Source: Gilliamella sp. ESL0441
GTDB lineage: Bacteria > Pseudomonadota > Gammaproteobacteria > Enterobacterales > Orbaceae
Direction: 5' to 3'
DNA length: 64,000 nucleotides
Assembly: GCF_019469185.1 (NCBI RefSeq)
Contig: NZ_CP048264.1
Location: forward strand, 1,612,001 to 1,676,000
How positions within the stretch are numbered: the stretch's first letter is position 1; each line of letters opens with the position of its first letter. Both the position numbers and the translations under genes were made by a program. Of the stretch, positions 1 to 7,501 are shown piece after piece. The notes below the pieces were generated by a model that saw only the letters and a list, made by a program, of their open reading frames with translations, was not told the origin of the DNA and made no database searches.

Positions 1-70
1 ATAGATATATCATTGTGCTGACGGTAACTTTTTCTTGCTGAATGTTGGGGCCCGTATTTTTTACTACCAT
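1..70 (-). CDS. Partial CDS, possible YgbA-like protein (5' end only)
   Basis: An open frame starts with ATG at 70 on the minus strand and runs off the window start. The 23 visible residues include IQQEKVTVSTMIYL. This resembles the N-terminus of the nitrous-oxide-stimulated promoter (YgbA) family, which has an I..EK.TV..MI.LYC pattern as I recall it. No clear Shine-Dalgarno is visible and only 23 codons can be seen, so both the gene and the family are tentative. Confidence 0.3.
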   Translation of the reverse strand, partial: MVVKNTGPNIQQEKVTVSTMIYL

Positions 71-143
71 AATTTAATACTTATATAACGAGAAAATGTT
101 AAAATTAAAAAATAGTTGATTATAATCCCAAGGAACAATAAAA

Positions 144-974
144 ATGGCAAGAATTATCAATAAGGATACCATTGTTTGTATGTCGCTATCGGCAAGACCT
201 AGCAATTTCGGCACTCGATTTCATAACTATTTATATGAGAAACTTAATCTTAATTACCTGTATAAAGCTTTTACTACCAATAATTTAAAAGATGCCATTT
301 TTGGTATTAAAGCGTTGGCAATTCGTGGTTGTGCAATCTCTATGCCCTATAAAGAAGATTGTATAGCATTTATTGATGAACTTGATGAATCGGTAAAATC
401 AATCCAATCAGTTAATACTATCGTTAATACAAATTATCATTTGAAAGCCTATAACACTGATTATATAGCTGTAGAAAAACTTATTACGCTACATAATATT
501 GATAAAACAACACCATTTGTTTTAAAAGGAAGTGGTGGTATGGCTAATGCAGTGGTTGGCGCTTTTTACGATGCAGGTTTTAAAAACGGCACGATTGCCG
601 CACGTAATCAAGCAAAAGGAGAGGCTTTGGCAAAACGTTATAATTATCATTGGGTAAAAAATGAAACCGAGCTATTACCCGAACAAGCTAAACTGATTAT
701 TAATGTTACACCAATTGGTATGCGAGGAAGTGTTGAAGAAAACAATTTAGCTTTTTCTGAAAGCATGATTCGAAATGCCGATATCGTTTTTGATGTAGTT
801 GCAATGCCAGTAGATACACCTATGATTAGGTATGCAAAAAAATTAAATAAACCAATCATTTCTGGAGCAGATGTCGCTGTACTACAAGCACTTGAGCAAT
901 TTATTCTCTATACTGGGGTCAAACCAAGTGAAGAATTGGTTAAACAAGCATCCGAATTTGCCAGACAAGAATAA
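144..974 (+). CDS. Shikimate dehydrogenase-like protein (HI0607 type)
   Basis: A 276-residue protein of the AroE superfamily, closest in pattern to Haemophilus HI0607. These SDH-like proteins are NAD(P)-binding and have poor or uncertain shikimate dehydrogenase activity. Visible residues are SLSARPSNF (14-22) at the substrate serines, catalytic-type K70 in SMPYKED, N91 in VNTIV, D106 in NTDY, and a GSGGMA dinucleotide loop near 130. An AAGGA site precedes the ATG. It stands alone, between a partial gene and convergent ycaO. The main aroE is not in the window, so this is probably an accessory paralog. Confidence 0.85.
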   Translation: MARIINKDTIVCMSLSARPSNFGTRFHNYLYEKLNLNYLYKAFTTNNLKDAIFGIKALAIRGCAISMPYKEDCIAFIDELDESVKSIQSVNTIVNTNYHLKAYNTDYIAVEKLITLHNIDKTTPFVLKGSGGMANAVVGAFYDAGFKNGTIAARNQAKGEALAKRYNYHWVKNETELLPEQAKLIINVTPIGMRGSVEENNLAFSESMIRNADIVFDVVAMPVDTPMIRYAKKLNKPIISGADVAVLQALEQFILYTGVKPSEELVKQASEFARQE

Positions 975-1035
975 GTGTTATATCTTCCACCGATGTTATT
1001 CGGTGGAATCATTAATATTACTGGAATAAAATCTA

Positions 1036-2799
1036 TCACATGGTTTGATGTAATTTTTGATACACTGAAAGTAATTTTTGATGCATGGTAAACTGATCAA
1101 GATTCTCATTAGATGATTGAGTTGTAGTTGAAAAATCATTTAGACCATAAAACGTTTTCTCACCAATTGCATATTGCCACATTTTCTCAACACTAGTTTG
1201 ACCATACATTTTGTTAAATGCCATTTGATAATCATTAAACTTATTCACATCGCGTTGAAGAATAAAATTAACCAAAGTTTGTAAGCAACGATAATTATGA
1301 TTTCTTTCTGGTGACAAAATGGATTCATTCATTTCGATAGTCCAGTCAATCCACAATTTAGCTTGTTCTAAATCCTGAGCGGCTAGTGCAAGCATTGCTT
1401 TTAGTTCACCAACTCGTAACGTAAACCAAGCATTATCTTTACCCGTAGCAATCCCAAGTAGTTCACGAATTCGTGCAAAATCATCTAACCCTTCTTCATC
1501 TAATTGTTCAATAATGGCAAGATATTGTTCAGCAGAATATTTTTTTACCGGTAGTGACATAATAAGATCACGAAGATGAATCGCCATGTTGTTATTCGCA
1601 ATTAAAAGATCTTCAGGCGGATATATTTCTGACATTCCGACAGCCAATATGCGACAAGCATATACACCTAAGTGCTCATAGTCCATAATTAATACTTCCG
1701 TATTTTGTTCATGAAAAATAGCCATAAGATTATTAAATTCTTGTTCCGTTGTCCCCGAAAAATCCCAATCCACAAATTCATAATCGGCTTTTTCTTTAAA
1801 CAAATCCCATGATATTAAACCACTTGAATCAATAAAATGAGTTTCTAAGTTACTTAAATCCGCAATTTCATCATTATCAAAACTTGGTGGTGAGAAAACA
1901 TCAAGATCTTTTAAACTTCTACCTTGTAATAGTTCCGTCACTGTTCTTTCAAGTGCAACACCAAAATTAGGATGAGCACCAAAGGAGGCATAACAGGTAC
2001 CATTTTTAGGATTAAACAAGACGACACAAATCACAGGATATTTTCCGCCGAGAGACGCATCAAAGCAATATAGTGGAAATCCTTCATTTTCGAGTGATTC
2101 TATTGATGCTAACACGCTTGGATAGCGATGAATCACTTCTTCTGGAATCGTCGGTAAACTCACTGCTTCAGCAATAATTTTATTTTTAACGTAACGTTCA
2201 AAAATTTCAGATAAAGCTTGTACTCTAGCTTCATTACGTGTATTACCGGCTGACATACCATTTGAAGCATATAAATTAGCAATTAAGTTAACTGGTACAT
2301 AAACAATCTTTTGATCGGATTGAGAGATAAATGGTAAAGCGCAAATCCCTCGTTCACGATTACTTGATTGTAAATCAATAAGATCGGTTGCACTTAATTC
2401 ATTATTTGGATCATAAAATTGTAAAAGTTTTTCAGATAATATCCCTTCTGGCAAGGTATTATCGTCAGGCACTAAAAACCATTTTTCCGTTGGATAGTGA
2501 ACAAAGCTAGCCGTTGCTGCTTGTTTCCCTAAATAAAAATCAGAAAAGAAATAATTGGTTGATAACCGTTCAAAATATTCGCCTAAAGCCGATGCTAATG
2601 CTGCTTTTTTGCTCGCTCCTTTACCATTAGCAAAGCATAAAGGACACTGCATATTTTGTATATGGACTGACCAGACATTAGCTACTGGATTAAGCCATGA
2701 AGCCTCTTTAACATCTAATTGATATTTAGCTAATTGTTGATGAAAATAGTGGATTGAATCTTCAAGGGCGGCATCTTTGCCTGTTATATATGTTTTCAT
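1036..2799 (-). CDS. ycaO: YcaO, ribosomal protein S12 methylthiotransferase accessory factor
   Basis: 587 residues, matching E. coli YcaO (586). The YcaO core is an ATP-dependent cyclodehydratase-like fold. In E. coli the protein supports RimO-dependent beta-methylthiolation of S12, though the exact chemistry is unresolved. NTRNEARVQALSEIFERYVK carries the ATP/Mg-binding glutamates of the family, and a TPR-like C-terminal domain (about 440-587) is the E. coli type. No peptide precursor or dehydrogenase gene lies nearby, so this is the housekeeping form and not a RiPP cluster. It is transcribed alone, convergent with the aroE-like gene. Confidence 0.9.
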   Translation of the reverse strand: MKTYITGKDAALEDSIHYFHQQLAKYQLDVKEASWLNPVANVWSVHIQNMQCPLCFANGKGASKKAALASALGEYFERLSTNYFFSDFYLGKQAATASFVHYPTEKWFLVPDDNTLPEGILSEKLLQFYDPNNELSATDLIDLQSSNRERGICALPFISQSDQKIVYVPVNLIANLYASNGMSAGNTRNEARVQALSEIFERYVKNKIIAEAVSLPTIPEEVIHRYPSVLASIESLENEGFPLYCFDASLGGKYPVICVVLFNPKNGTCYASFGAHPNFGVALERTVTELLQGRSLKDLDVFSPPSFDNDEIADLSNLETHFIDSSGLISWDLFKEKADYEFVDWDFSGTTEQEFNNLMAIFHEQNTEVLIMDYEHLGVYACRILAVGMSEIYPPEDLLIANNNMAIHLRDLIMSLPVKKYSAEQYLAIIEQLDEEGLDDFARIRELLGIATGKDNAWFTLRVGELKAMLALAAQDLEQAKLWIDWTIEMNESILSPERNHNYRCLQTLVNFILQRDVNKFNDYQMAFNKMYGQTSVEKMWQYAIGEKTFYGLNDFSTTTQSSNENLDQFTMHQKLLSVYQKLHQTM

Positions 2800-2947
2800 A
2801 AATTTATTTTAAACTTTATTTGCATTGATTTATTCTAAAATATGTTATCTAATATACAATGATTATTTCAGATAATCATCAAGTAGTTAACATTAAATAT
2901 ATTCAAACCTTAAATATCATATATATAAATCAGTATTGAGGAAAGAA

Positions 2948-3235
2948 ATGAAAGATTTTAAACCAATTGATTTACTGTTTTTTAACCGCTTAATTATGCC
3001 AAGTGTATTAACCTTTCTGTACTGGTTAATGTTAGCGTGCGTCACCCTGGGTGGTTTATTCAATATTTTTCAGGGTAGTATTCTTTATGGATTGTTCGGT
3101 ATAATTAGCGGAGCTGTTCTTACCCGCATTTGCTTCGAATTAATCTGTGTCTCTTTTAGTATCAATAGAAATTTAGAAAAATTAGTTCAATTGCAATCAG
3201 ATGGTAATCGTAAATCAACTGATTCAAATATCTAA
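2948..3235 (+). CDS. Small DUF4282-like membrane protein
   Basis: About 95 residues. The frame opens at a TTG at 2936, but GAGGAA at 2938-2943 sits correctly for the ATG at 2948, so I start there (MKDFKPIDLLFFNR). Two hydrophobic segments (about 14-36 and 40-65) are followed by a short soluble tail. The pattern 'F.p..l..fR.i.P..l..lYw' and a second helix ending RicFE match DUF4282 inner-membrane proteins as I remember them. Function is unknown. It is monocistronic and convergent with tsaD, with a hairpin between them. Confidence 0.65.
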   Translation: MKDFKPIDLLFFNRLIMPSVLTFLYWLMLACVTLGGLFNIFQGSILYGLFGIISGAVLTRICFELICVSFSINRNLEKLVQLQSDGNRKSTDSNI

Positions 3236-3258
3236 GATTTTTAGCCGTAAAAAGTTAG

Positions 3259-3289
3259 AATATATCCAACATTAACTGTTGGATATATT
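3259..3289 (-). terminator. Hairpin between the DUF4282-like gene and tsaD
   Basis: A perfect 12-bp stem AATATATCCAAC / GTTGGATATATT with a 7-nt loop overlaps the tsaD stop codon. On the minus strand it is followed by CTAACTTTTT, which makes it a likely tsaD-operon terminator. It may also stop readthrough from the plus-strand gene. Confidence 0.6.
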
Positions 3290-4294
3290 TAAAGCCCATC
3301 TAGGATTGACTTCAATTGCCAATTCGCTGTTTAGTTTCTGTTTTAAATGAATCATACCCGCATAAGCAATCATTGCACCATTATCAGTACAAAACGCTAG
3401 TCTAGGATAATACACTTTTCCTTTTCTTTGTTGCATTAACTGTGTTAATTTACTCCGCAAAGTTTTATTTGCACTTACACCGCCAGCAATCACTAAACGT
3501 TTGAAGCCTGTGTGGTCGAGTGCTCGTCTTGATTTGATGACTAAGGTATCAACTAAGGCATCTTCAAAAGCACGTGCAATATCGGCTTTAGTTTGTTCAT
3601 CTATAATACTCTCTTTACTGTGCTGATGAATGGCATTAGCTGTGGCTGTTTTAAGACCAGAAAAACTAAAATCAAAACCGGGTCTATCTGTCATCGGTCG
3701 AGGAAAATGGAATCGAGAAGATATGCCTTGCTCAGCTAATTTTGAAAGTTTTGCTCCACCAGGATAATCAATTCCTAACAGTTTAGCTGTTTTATCAAAT
3801 GCCTCGCCTGCGGCGTCATCAATGGATTCACCAAGTAACTGATATTCCCCTACTCCAGTCACACTAAAAAGTTGAGTGTGCCCTCCGGATACTAATAAAG
3901 CCACAAAAGGAAACTCAGGCGGATTGTCTTCAAGCATAGGGGCAAGTAAATGTCCTTCCATATGATTCACAGCAATAGCAGGTACATTCCATGCATAGGC
4001 AAGTGAACGCCCTATTGATGCGCCTACCATTAACGCGCCGATTAATCCAGGCCCCGCCGTATAAGCCACGCCATCAATATCGCGCGAAGTTAAATTAGCT
4101 TCTTTTAAGGCCGCTTGAATCAGTGGTACTGTTTTACGAATGTGATCTCGTGATGCAAGTTCTGGTACGACACCACCATAATCAGCATGTAATTTGATTT
4201 GTGAATAAAGTTGATTAGCCAGTAATCCATGATGATCATCATAAATTGCTACACCTGTTTCATCGCAAGATGTTTCAATACCAAGGATCTTCAT
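3272..4294 (-). CDS. tsaD: TsaD, tRNA t6A37 threonylcarbamoyltransferase subunit
   Basis: 340 residues, the usual length of bacterial TsaD (Gcp/YgjD). It transfers the threonylcarbamoyl group to A37 of ANN-decoding tRNAs, with TsaB and TsaE as partners. Visible motifs are the start [19 protein letters not shown], metal-binding HMEGH near 111-115, VSGGHTQ, and an AGGVSANK nucleotide-binding loop near the C-terminus. The start codon overlaps the yacG stop (ATGA), so the two are translationally coupled. In E. coli tsaD sits beside rpsU. Here it is the last gene of coaE-zapD-yacG-tsaD. Confidence 0.97.
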   Translation of the reverse strand: MKILGIETSCDETGVAIYDDHHGLLANQLYSQIKLHADYGGVVPELASRDHIRKTVPLIQAALKEANLTSRDIDGVAYTAGPGLIGALMVGASIGRSLAYAWNVPAIAVNHMEGHLLAPMLEDNPPEFPFVALLVSGGHTQLFSVTGVGEYQLLGESIDDAAGEAFDKTAKLLGIDYPGGAKLSKLAEQGISSRFHFPRPMTDRPGFDFSFSGLKTATANAIHQHSKESIIDEQTKADIARAFEDALVDTLVIKSRRALDHTGFKRLVIAGGVSANKTLRSKLTQLMQQRKGKVYYPRLAFCTDNGAMIAYAGMIHLKQKLNSELAIEVNPRWALNISNS

Positions 4295-4512
4295 GAGTTT
4301 TTACCCGAAAAATTTAATTTGTCATCTTCACTCCAAAGATCTTGTTCGCTTATCTCTTTATCAGCAATGCGATGCTCTTCTGCCGCCCATTCACCCAAAT
4401 CAATGAGCTGACAACGCTTGCTACAAAATGGGCGATAAGGACTTTTATCTGACCACTCAACTTGTTTTCGACAAGTTGGGCATTCAACTAAGGTTGTTGT
4501 TTGATTATTCAT
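4291..4512 (-). CDS. yacG: YacG, zinc-binding DNA gyrase inhibitor
   Basis: 73 residues with the two-knuckle zinc pattern of YacG: CPTCRK near 11-16 and [15 protein letters not shown] near 29-43. E. coli YacG (65 aa) binds GyrB and inhibits DNA gyrase. The acidic tail, about 20 residues, is slightly long. It lies 31 bp downstream of zapD and overlaps tsaD by 4 bp, which keeps the conserved coaE-zapD-yacG order. Confidence 0.92.
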   Translation of the reverse strand: MNNQTTTLVECPTCRKQVEWSDKSPYRPFCSKRCQLIDLGEWAAEEHRIADKEISEQDLWSEDDKLNFSGKNS

Positions 4513-4543
4513 TTAATTGTGTATAATTTTCTCTCTAAGTTTA

Positions 4544-5281
4544 TTAGCAACATGCTAATTCAAATTCAATTGTATCTGTTGTACTATTTTCACAAGTTTC
4601 AAGAGGTAAAAAACGCACGCTGTAACGCGACATATGCCCAGAAACTTGCGGATAAACTTTTTTATCTAAAGAAACACGAATACGTATCAAATTAATTTCA
4701 CCATTAGTTTCTTGAAAAAAGTTATTGGTACAAATAAATTTCTTAAATTCACCTAATTGTCTAATTAGTTGCATACATGATGATAAAGACTCATCAAGTA
4801 ATGATAAATGTTTTAACCACTTTTGTACTTGCTGTGCTCGTGACTCAACTGGCAATTTTAGCCAAAGATAAAAAAATGGAAGGTCAAAACTGCAACAACC
4901 TCCTGGAATCATCAAACGTTGTCGTATTGATGTAATGAAACGATCGTCTTTTAAAGCTTGTCCTAAACGAATTGTAGCATTAAATTGGGTAAGGTAAGAA
5001 TCAAATTTTATTAATAATCCATTGATCAATTCTTTATCTACTCCATCAACATTCAACCAAACAGTTAGTTTTTGCTTTTGAGATTCAATTTCCTTAATTA
5101 GATCACTTCTTATATCACTACGTTCAATGATTTCTAAAAGTTCTGATAACGCATGAAAAAAAAGTAGCGCATCATCTTCTTGAAAATGACAATGTTTATT
5201 AATTTGATTCAACAAAAATTCAAGCCGTAACCAAGTACGCATTTTTTCATTTAAAGGATGTTCAAAAATAATATCATTCAT
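4544..5281 (-). CDS. zapD: ZapD, FtsZ-ring-associated cell division protein
   Basis: 245 residues, matching E. coli ZapD (YacF, 247). It is a cytoplasmic all-alpha/beta dimer that cross-links FtsZ filaments. The N-terminal pattern IIFEHPLNEKMRTWLRLEFLL is diagnostic. Basic patches that would contact the FtsZ C-terminus are spread through the middle. It starts 11 bp after coaE, inside the conserved coaE-zapD-yacG operon. Confidence 0.95.
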   Translation of the reverse strand: MNDIIFEHPLNEKMRTWLRLEFLLNQINKHCHFQEDDALLFFHALSELLEIIERSDIRSDLIKEIESQKQKLTVWLNVDGVDKELINGLLIKFDSYLTQFNATIRLGQALKDDRFITSIRQRLMIPGGCCSFDLPFFYLWLKLPVESRAQQVQKWLKHLSLLDESLSSCMQLIRQLGEFKKFICTNNFFQETNGEINLIRIRVSLDKKVYPQVSGHMSRYSVRFLPLETCENSTTDTIEFELACC

Positions 5282-5292
5282 GTTAATCCATT

Positions 5293-5892
5293 CTATTTTC
5301 TAAATTTATTTAAATATTGTTGGTGTAATTTTCCAACTTGTTGTTTTAATGAACTTAAATCACCATCATTATCAATCGTATCATCAGCATAAGCCAATCG
5401 TTTGGCTGAACTTGCTTGCGAAAGTATCATTTTTTTAGCTAGCGATTCTGAAATATGATCTCTTTTAACAAGTCGCTCTAATTGTAATGATTCTGGAATA
5501 TCAATCATTAAAACCCGATCTGCAAAATTATGTAAGTTATTCTCAACTAACAATGGCACAACCCAAATGATGTACTCAGCTTTTTGTCTGGCAATTTGAC
5601 GTTGTGTTTCTTGATGTATAAGGGGATGTAATAAATTATTAAGCCAAAGACGCTCATGTTCATTGTTAAAAATAATTTCTCTTAATTGACTTCGATCCAG
5701 TTCTCCATTTGGGAGTAAAATCTCTTGGCTGAAATGTTTAACAATTTGAATAAAGGGTTCTGTTCCAACTTTTACTATTTGCCGAGCAATAATATCAGCA
5801 TCAATGATTGGCACACCCAAATTTGCAAATAAACTTGCAATGGTACTTTTACCACTAGCCACTCCACCACTAAGCGCTACAACATTTGGCAT
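5293..5892 (-). CDS. coaE: CoaE, dephospho-CoA kinase
   Basis: It catalyses the last step of CoA synthesis, 3'-phosphorylation of dephospho-CoA with ATP. The Walker A loop GGVASGKST lies at residues 9-17 counted from the ATG at 5892, which aligns with the E. coli start. An upstream TTG at 5910 is also in frame but adds six unconserved residues. DADIIARQ and the LID-region sequence RLVKRD are typical. Length is about 199 versus 206 in E. coli. It is the first gene of coaE-zapD-yacG-tsaD, and its promoter must lie in the AT-rich region shared with lexA. Confidence 0.95.
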   Translation of the reverse strand: MPNVVALSGGVASGKSTIASLFANLGVPIIDADIIARQIVKVGTEPFIQIVKHFSQEILLPNGELDRSQLREIIFNNEHERLWLNNLLHPLIHQETQRQIARQKAEYIIWVVPLLVENNLHNFADRVLMIDIPESLQLERLVKRDHISESLAKKMILSQASSAKRLAYADDTIDNDGDLSSLKQQVGKLHQQYLNKFRK

Positions 5893-6235
5893 GGGACATA
5901 TTCCAATCAAACAAAAATCTTACTAAAGTATATCATATAAATAATTGTCATTATATGCTCTAATTCACCTAAACAAAATAAACAAAACTTATAATTTAAT
6001 TAAATAATTAAATATAACTATAAATAACATCTATACAATATACCTTTAATAAATATATGTTAAATTTGAAAAACTATAATTAGTTAAAGTTTTTATTGTT
6101 AAATAATATTAAAAATAGATTTGATAAACAATTTAATTATTAGTAAAAGTTTTCAATTTTAAAATTAAACTTCATAATCTCTAATCCGCACAGATTTAAA
6201 ATAAATTCAATAAACTATTGGCATTATTATTATAG
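5893..6235. other. AT-rich intergenic region between coaE and lexA
   Basis: About 340 bp, strongly AT-rich with many A and T runs, between divergent genes. I see no ORF, RNA gene or repeat. It must carry the coaE promoter. The lexA control region adjoins its right edge. Confidence 0.6.
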
Positions 6236-6251
6236 CTGTATATAATCACAT
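6236..6251 (+). promoter_or_regulatory. Second (imperfect) LexA box upstream of lexA
   Basis: CTGTATATAATCACAT fits CTG-N10-CAG except for the last base (T instead of G). It starts 20 bp upstream of the perfect box start, so the two form the tandem-box arrangement seen at E. coli lexA. Confidence 0.6.
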
Positions 6252-6255
6252 ATAT

Positions 6256-6271
6256 CTGTATATATACACAG
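6256..6271 (+). promoter_or_regulatory. LexA (SOS) box
   Basis: CTGTATATATACACAG fits CTG-N10-CAG exactly, with the alternating AT core of the gammaproteobacterial SOS box. It ends 9 bp before the lexA ATG, so bound LexA would block lexA initiation (autorepression). Confidence 0.9.
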
Positions 6272-6280
6272 GGAAAAACC

Positions 6281-6904
6281 ATGAGACCTTTAACAGAACG
6301 CCAGCAGCAAATATATGATTTAATCAAACAAAACATACAGACCACAGGAATGCCACCTACACGAGCAGAAATTGCTAAAAGCTTAGGTTTTCGTTCAGCT
6401 AACGCAGCTGAAGAGCATTTGAAAGCATTAGCCAAAAAAGGCGCTATAGAAATGATTGCTGGCTCATCCAGAGGGATTAGACTCTTGCTTGAAAACAGTG
6501 AAACTAATGAGACAGAAGGATTACCACTCATTGGTCAAGTCGCTGCCGGCTCACCGATTCTCGCTCAAGAACATATTGAAAGTTTTTATCAAGTTGATCC
6601 CCATTTATTTAAACCCACTGCGGATTTTTTATTACGTGTTCATGGAATGTCAATGAAAGATATAGGCATATTAGATGGTGACTTACTAGCAGTACATAAA
6701 ACACAAGATGTTAAAAATGGGCAAGTTGTTGTTGCACGCATTGATGATGAAGTAACCGTTAAACGATTATCTCGTAAAGGTAAATACATTCATTTAATTG
6801 CCGAAAATACTGAATTTTCACCAATTGAAGTCAATCTTGAACAACAAAACTTTGCCATCGAAGGAATTGCTGTAGGGATTATTCGTAATGGATCATGGAT
6901 GTAA
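6281..6904 (+). CDS. lexA: LexA, SOS repressor and autoprotease
   Basis: 207 residues (E. coli 202). The N-terminal winged helix-turn-helix (about 1-70) includes [23 protein letters not shown]. The self-cleavage site is A89-G90 in GQVAAGSP. The catalytic dyad is S124 in HGMSMKD and K161 in VTVKRL. RecA-stimulated cleavage derepresses SOS genes. Two LexA boxes lie immediately upstream. The next gene is a small membrane protein 47 bp downstream; dinF is not there. Confidence 0.98.
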   Translation: MRPLTERQQQIYDLIKQNIQTTGMPPTRAEIAKSLGFRSANAAEEHLKALAKKGAIEMIAGSSRGIRLLLENSETNETEGLPLIGQVAAGSPILAQEHIESFYQVDPHLFKPTADFLLRVHGMSMKDIGILDGDLLAVHKTQDVKNGQVVVARIDDEVTVKRLSRKGKYIHLIAENTEFSPIEVNLEQQNFAIEGIAVGIIRNGSWM

Positions 6905-6951
6905 GTTAGTATAAAATACTCACAAATCATAGCTAAAGCAGGAGAAATAGC

Positions 6952-7320
6952 ATGTGGCTATTTTGGTTGTTTGAATTTTTAGGTTTTTTAGCTGTTCTAC
7001 TGGCTATTTTTCTATATTGTCGATTGCGTAAACAACGATTTTGGTCATTTATTTGGCAAAATTTAAAGTGGGTGGCAATATCTATACTTGTGGTTTGGCT
7101 TGCAATCGCAATATTGTGCCGAAATCATTTATTTAGCGCTGCTCATTGTTATTTTCGTGGTGAAAGTATGCATGCTAATACAAAATATTCAATCTTTTTG
7201 AGTGAGTGCCAAGTAGAAACACCTAGTGGGAGTTATGTGCCAATCGAACGATCCCGGGCTATACCCGGTTCAAGCGATACTCATGACAATCATGGAGCTG
7301 ATGGATATATTCCTTATTAA
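6952..7320 (+). CDS. Unrecognised two-helix membrane protein
   Basis: 122 residues that I do not recognise. Hydrophobic helices at about 1-23 and 38-60 are separated by a basic loop (CRLRKQRFW), so both termini are probably on the same side and the last 60 residues form a small soluble domain, likely periplasmic. That domain has two cysteines (CYF and SECQVE) that could pair. A good GCAGGAGAAATAG site precedes the ATG. It lies 47 bp after lexA and ahead of a strong terminator, so it may be cotranscribed with lexA and hence SOS-inducible. That is inference only. Confidence 0.6.
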   Translation: MWLFWLFEFLGFLAVLLAIFLYCRLRKQRFWSFIWQNLKWVAISILVVWLAIAILCRNHLFSAAHCYFRGESMHANTKYSIFLSECQVETPSGSYVPIERSRAIPGSSDTHDNHGADGYIPY

Positions 7321-7336
7321 TCTTTTAAACTCAAAT

Positions 7337-7368
7337 AAAAAAGGTAATTTTAAAAATTACCTTTTTTT
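7337..7368 (+). terminator. Rho-independent terminator after lexA and the small membrane gene
   Basis: AAGGTAAT and ATTACCTT arms are embedded in a run of A before and seven T after, giving a classic stem with a T tract on the plus strand. The flanking A and T runs also allow function on the minus strand, where ptrA transcription arrives. Confidence 0.85.
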
Positions 7369-7501
7369 ATTGTTTTATTTCTATCTATTATTTTAGACTC
7401 TTCGAATGTTATGAATTAAAGAGCCTCACTGTTAATTATAGAGTCAATGATTTTAATATTCATTGAACATCTATCAATTTACTTATTGACTAATATGCTA
7501 T

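Noticed and set aside
1036..2799. ycaO as part of a thiazole/oxazole-modified peptide cluster
   Set aside because: No precursor peptide, dehydrogenase or transporter is adjacent, and the protein has the E. coli housekeeping YcaO length and C-terminal domain.
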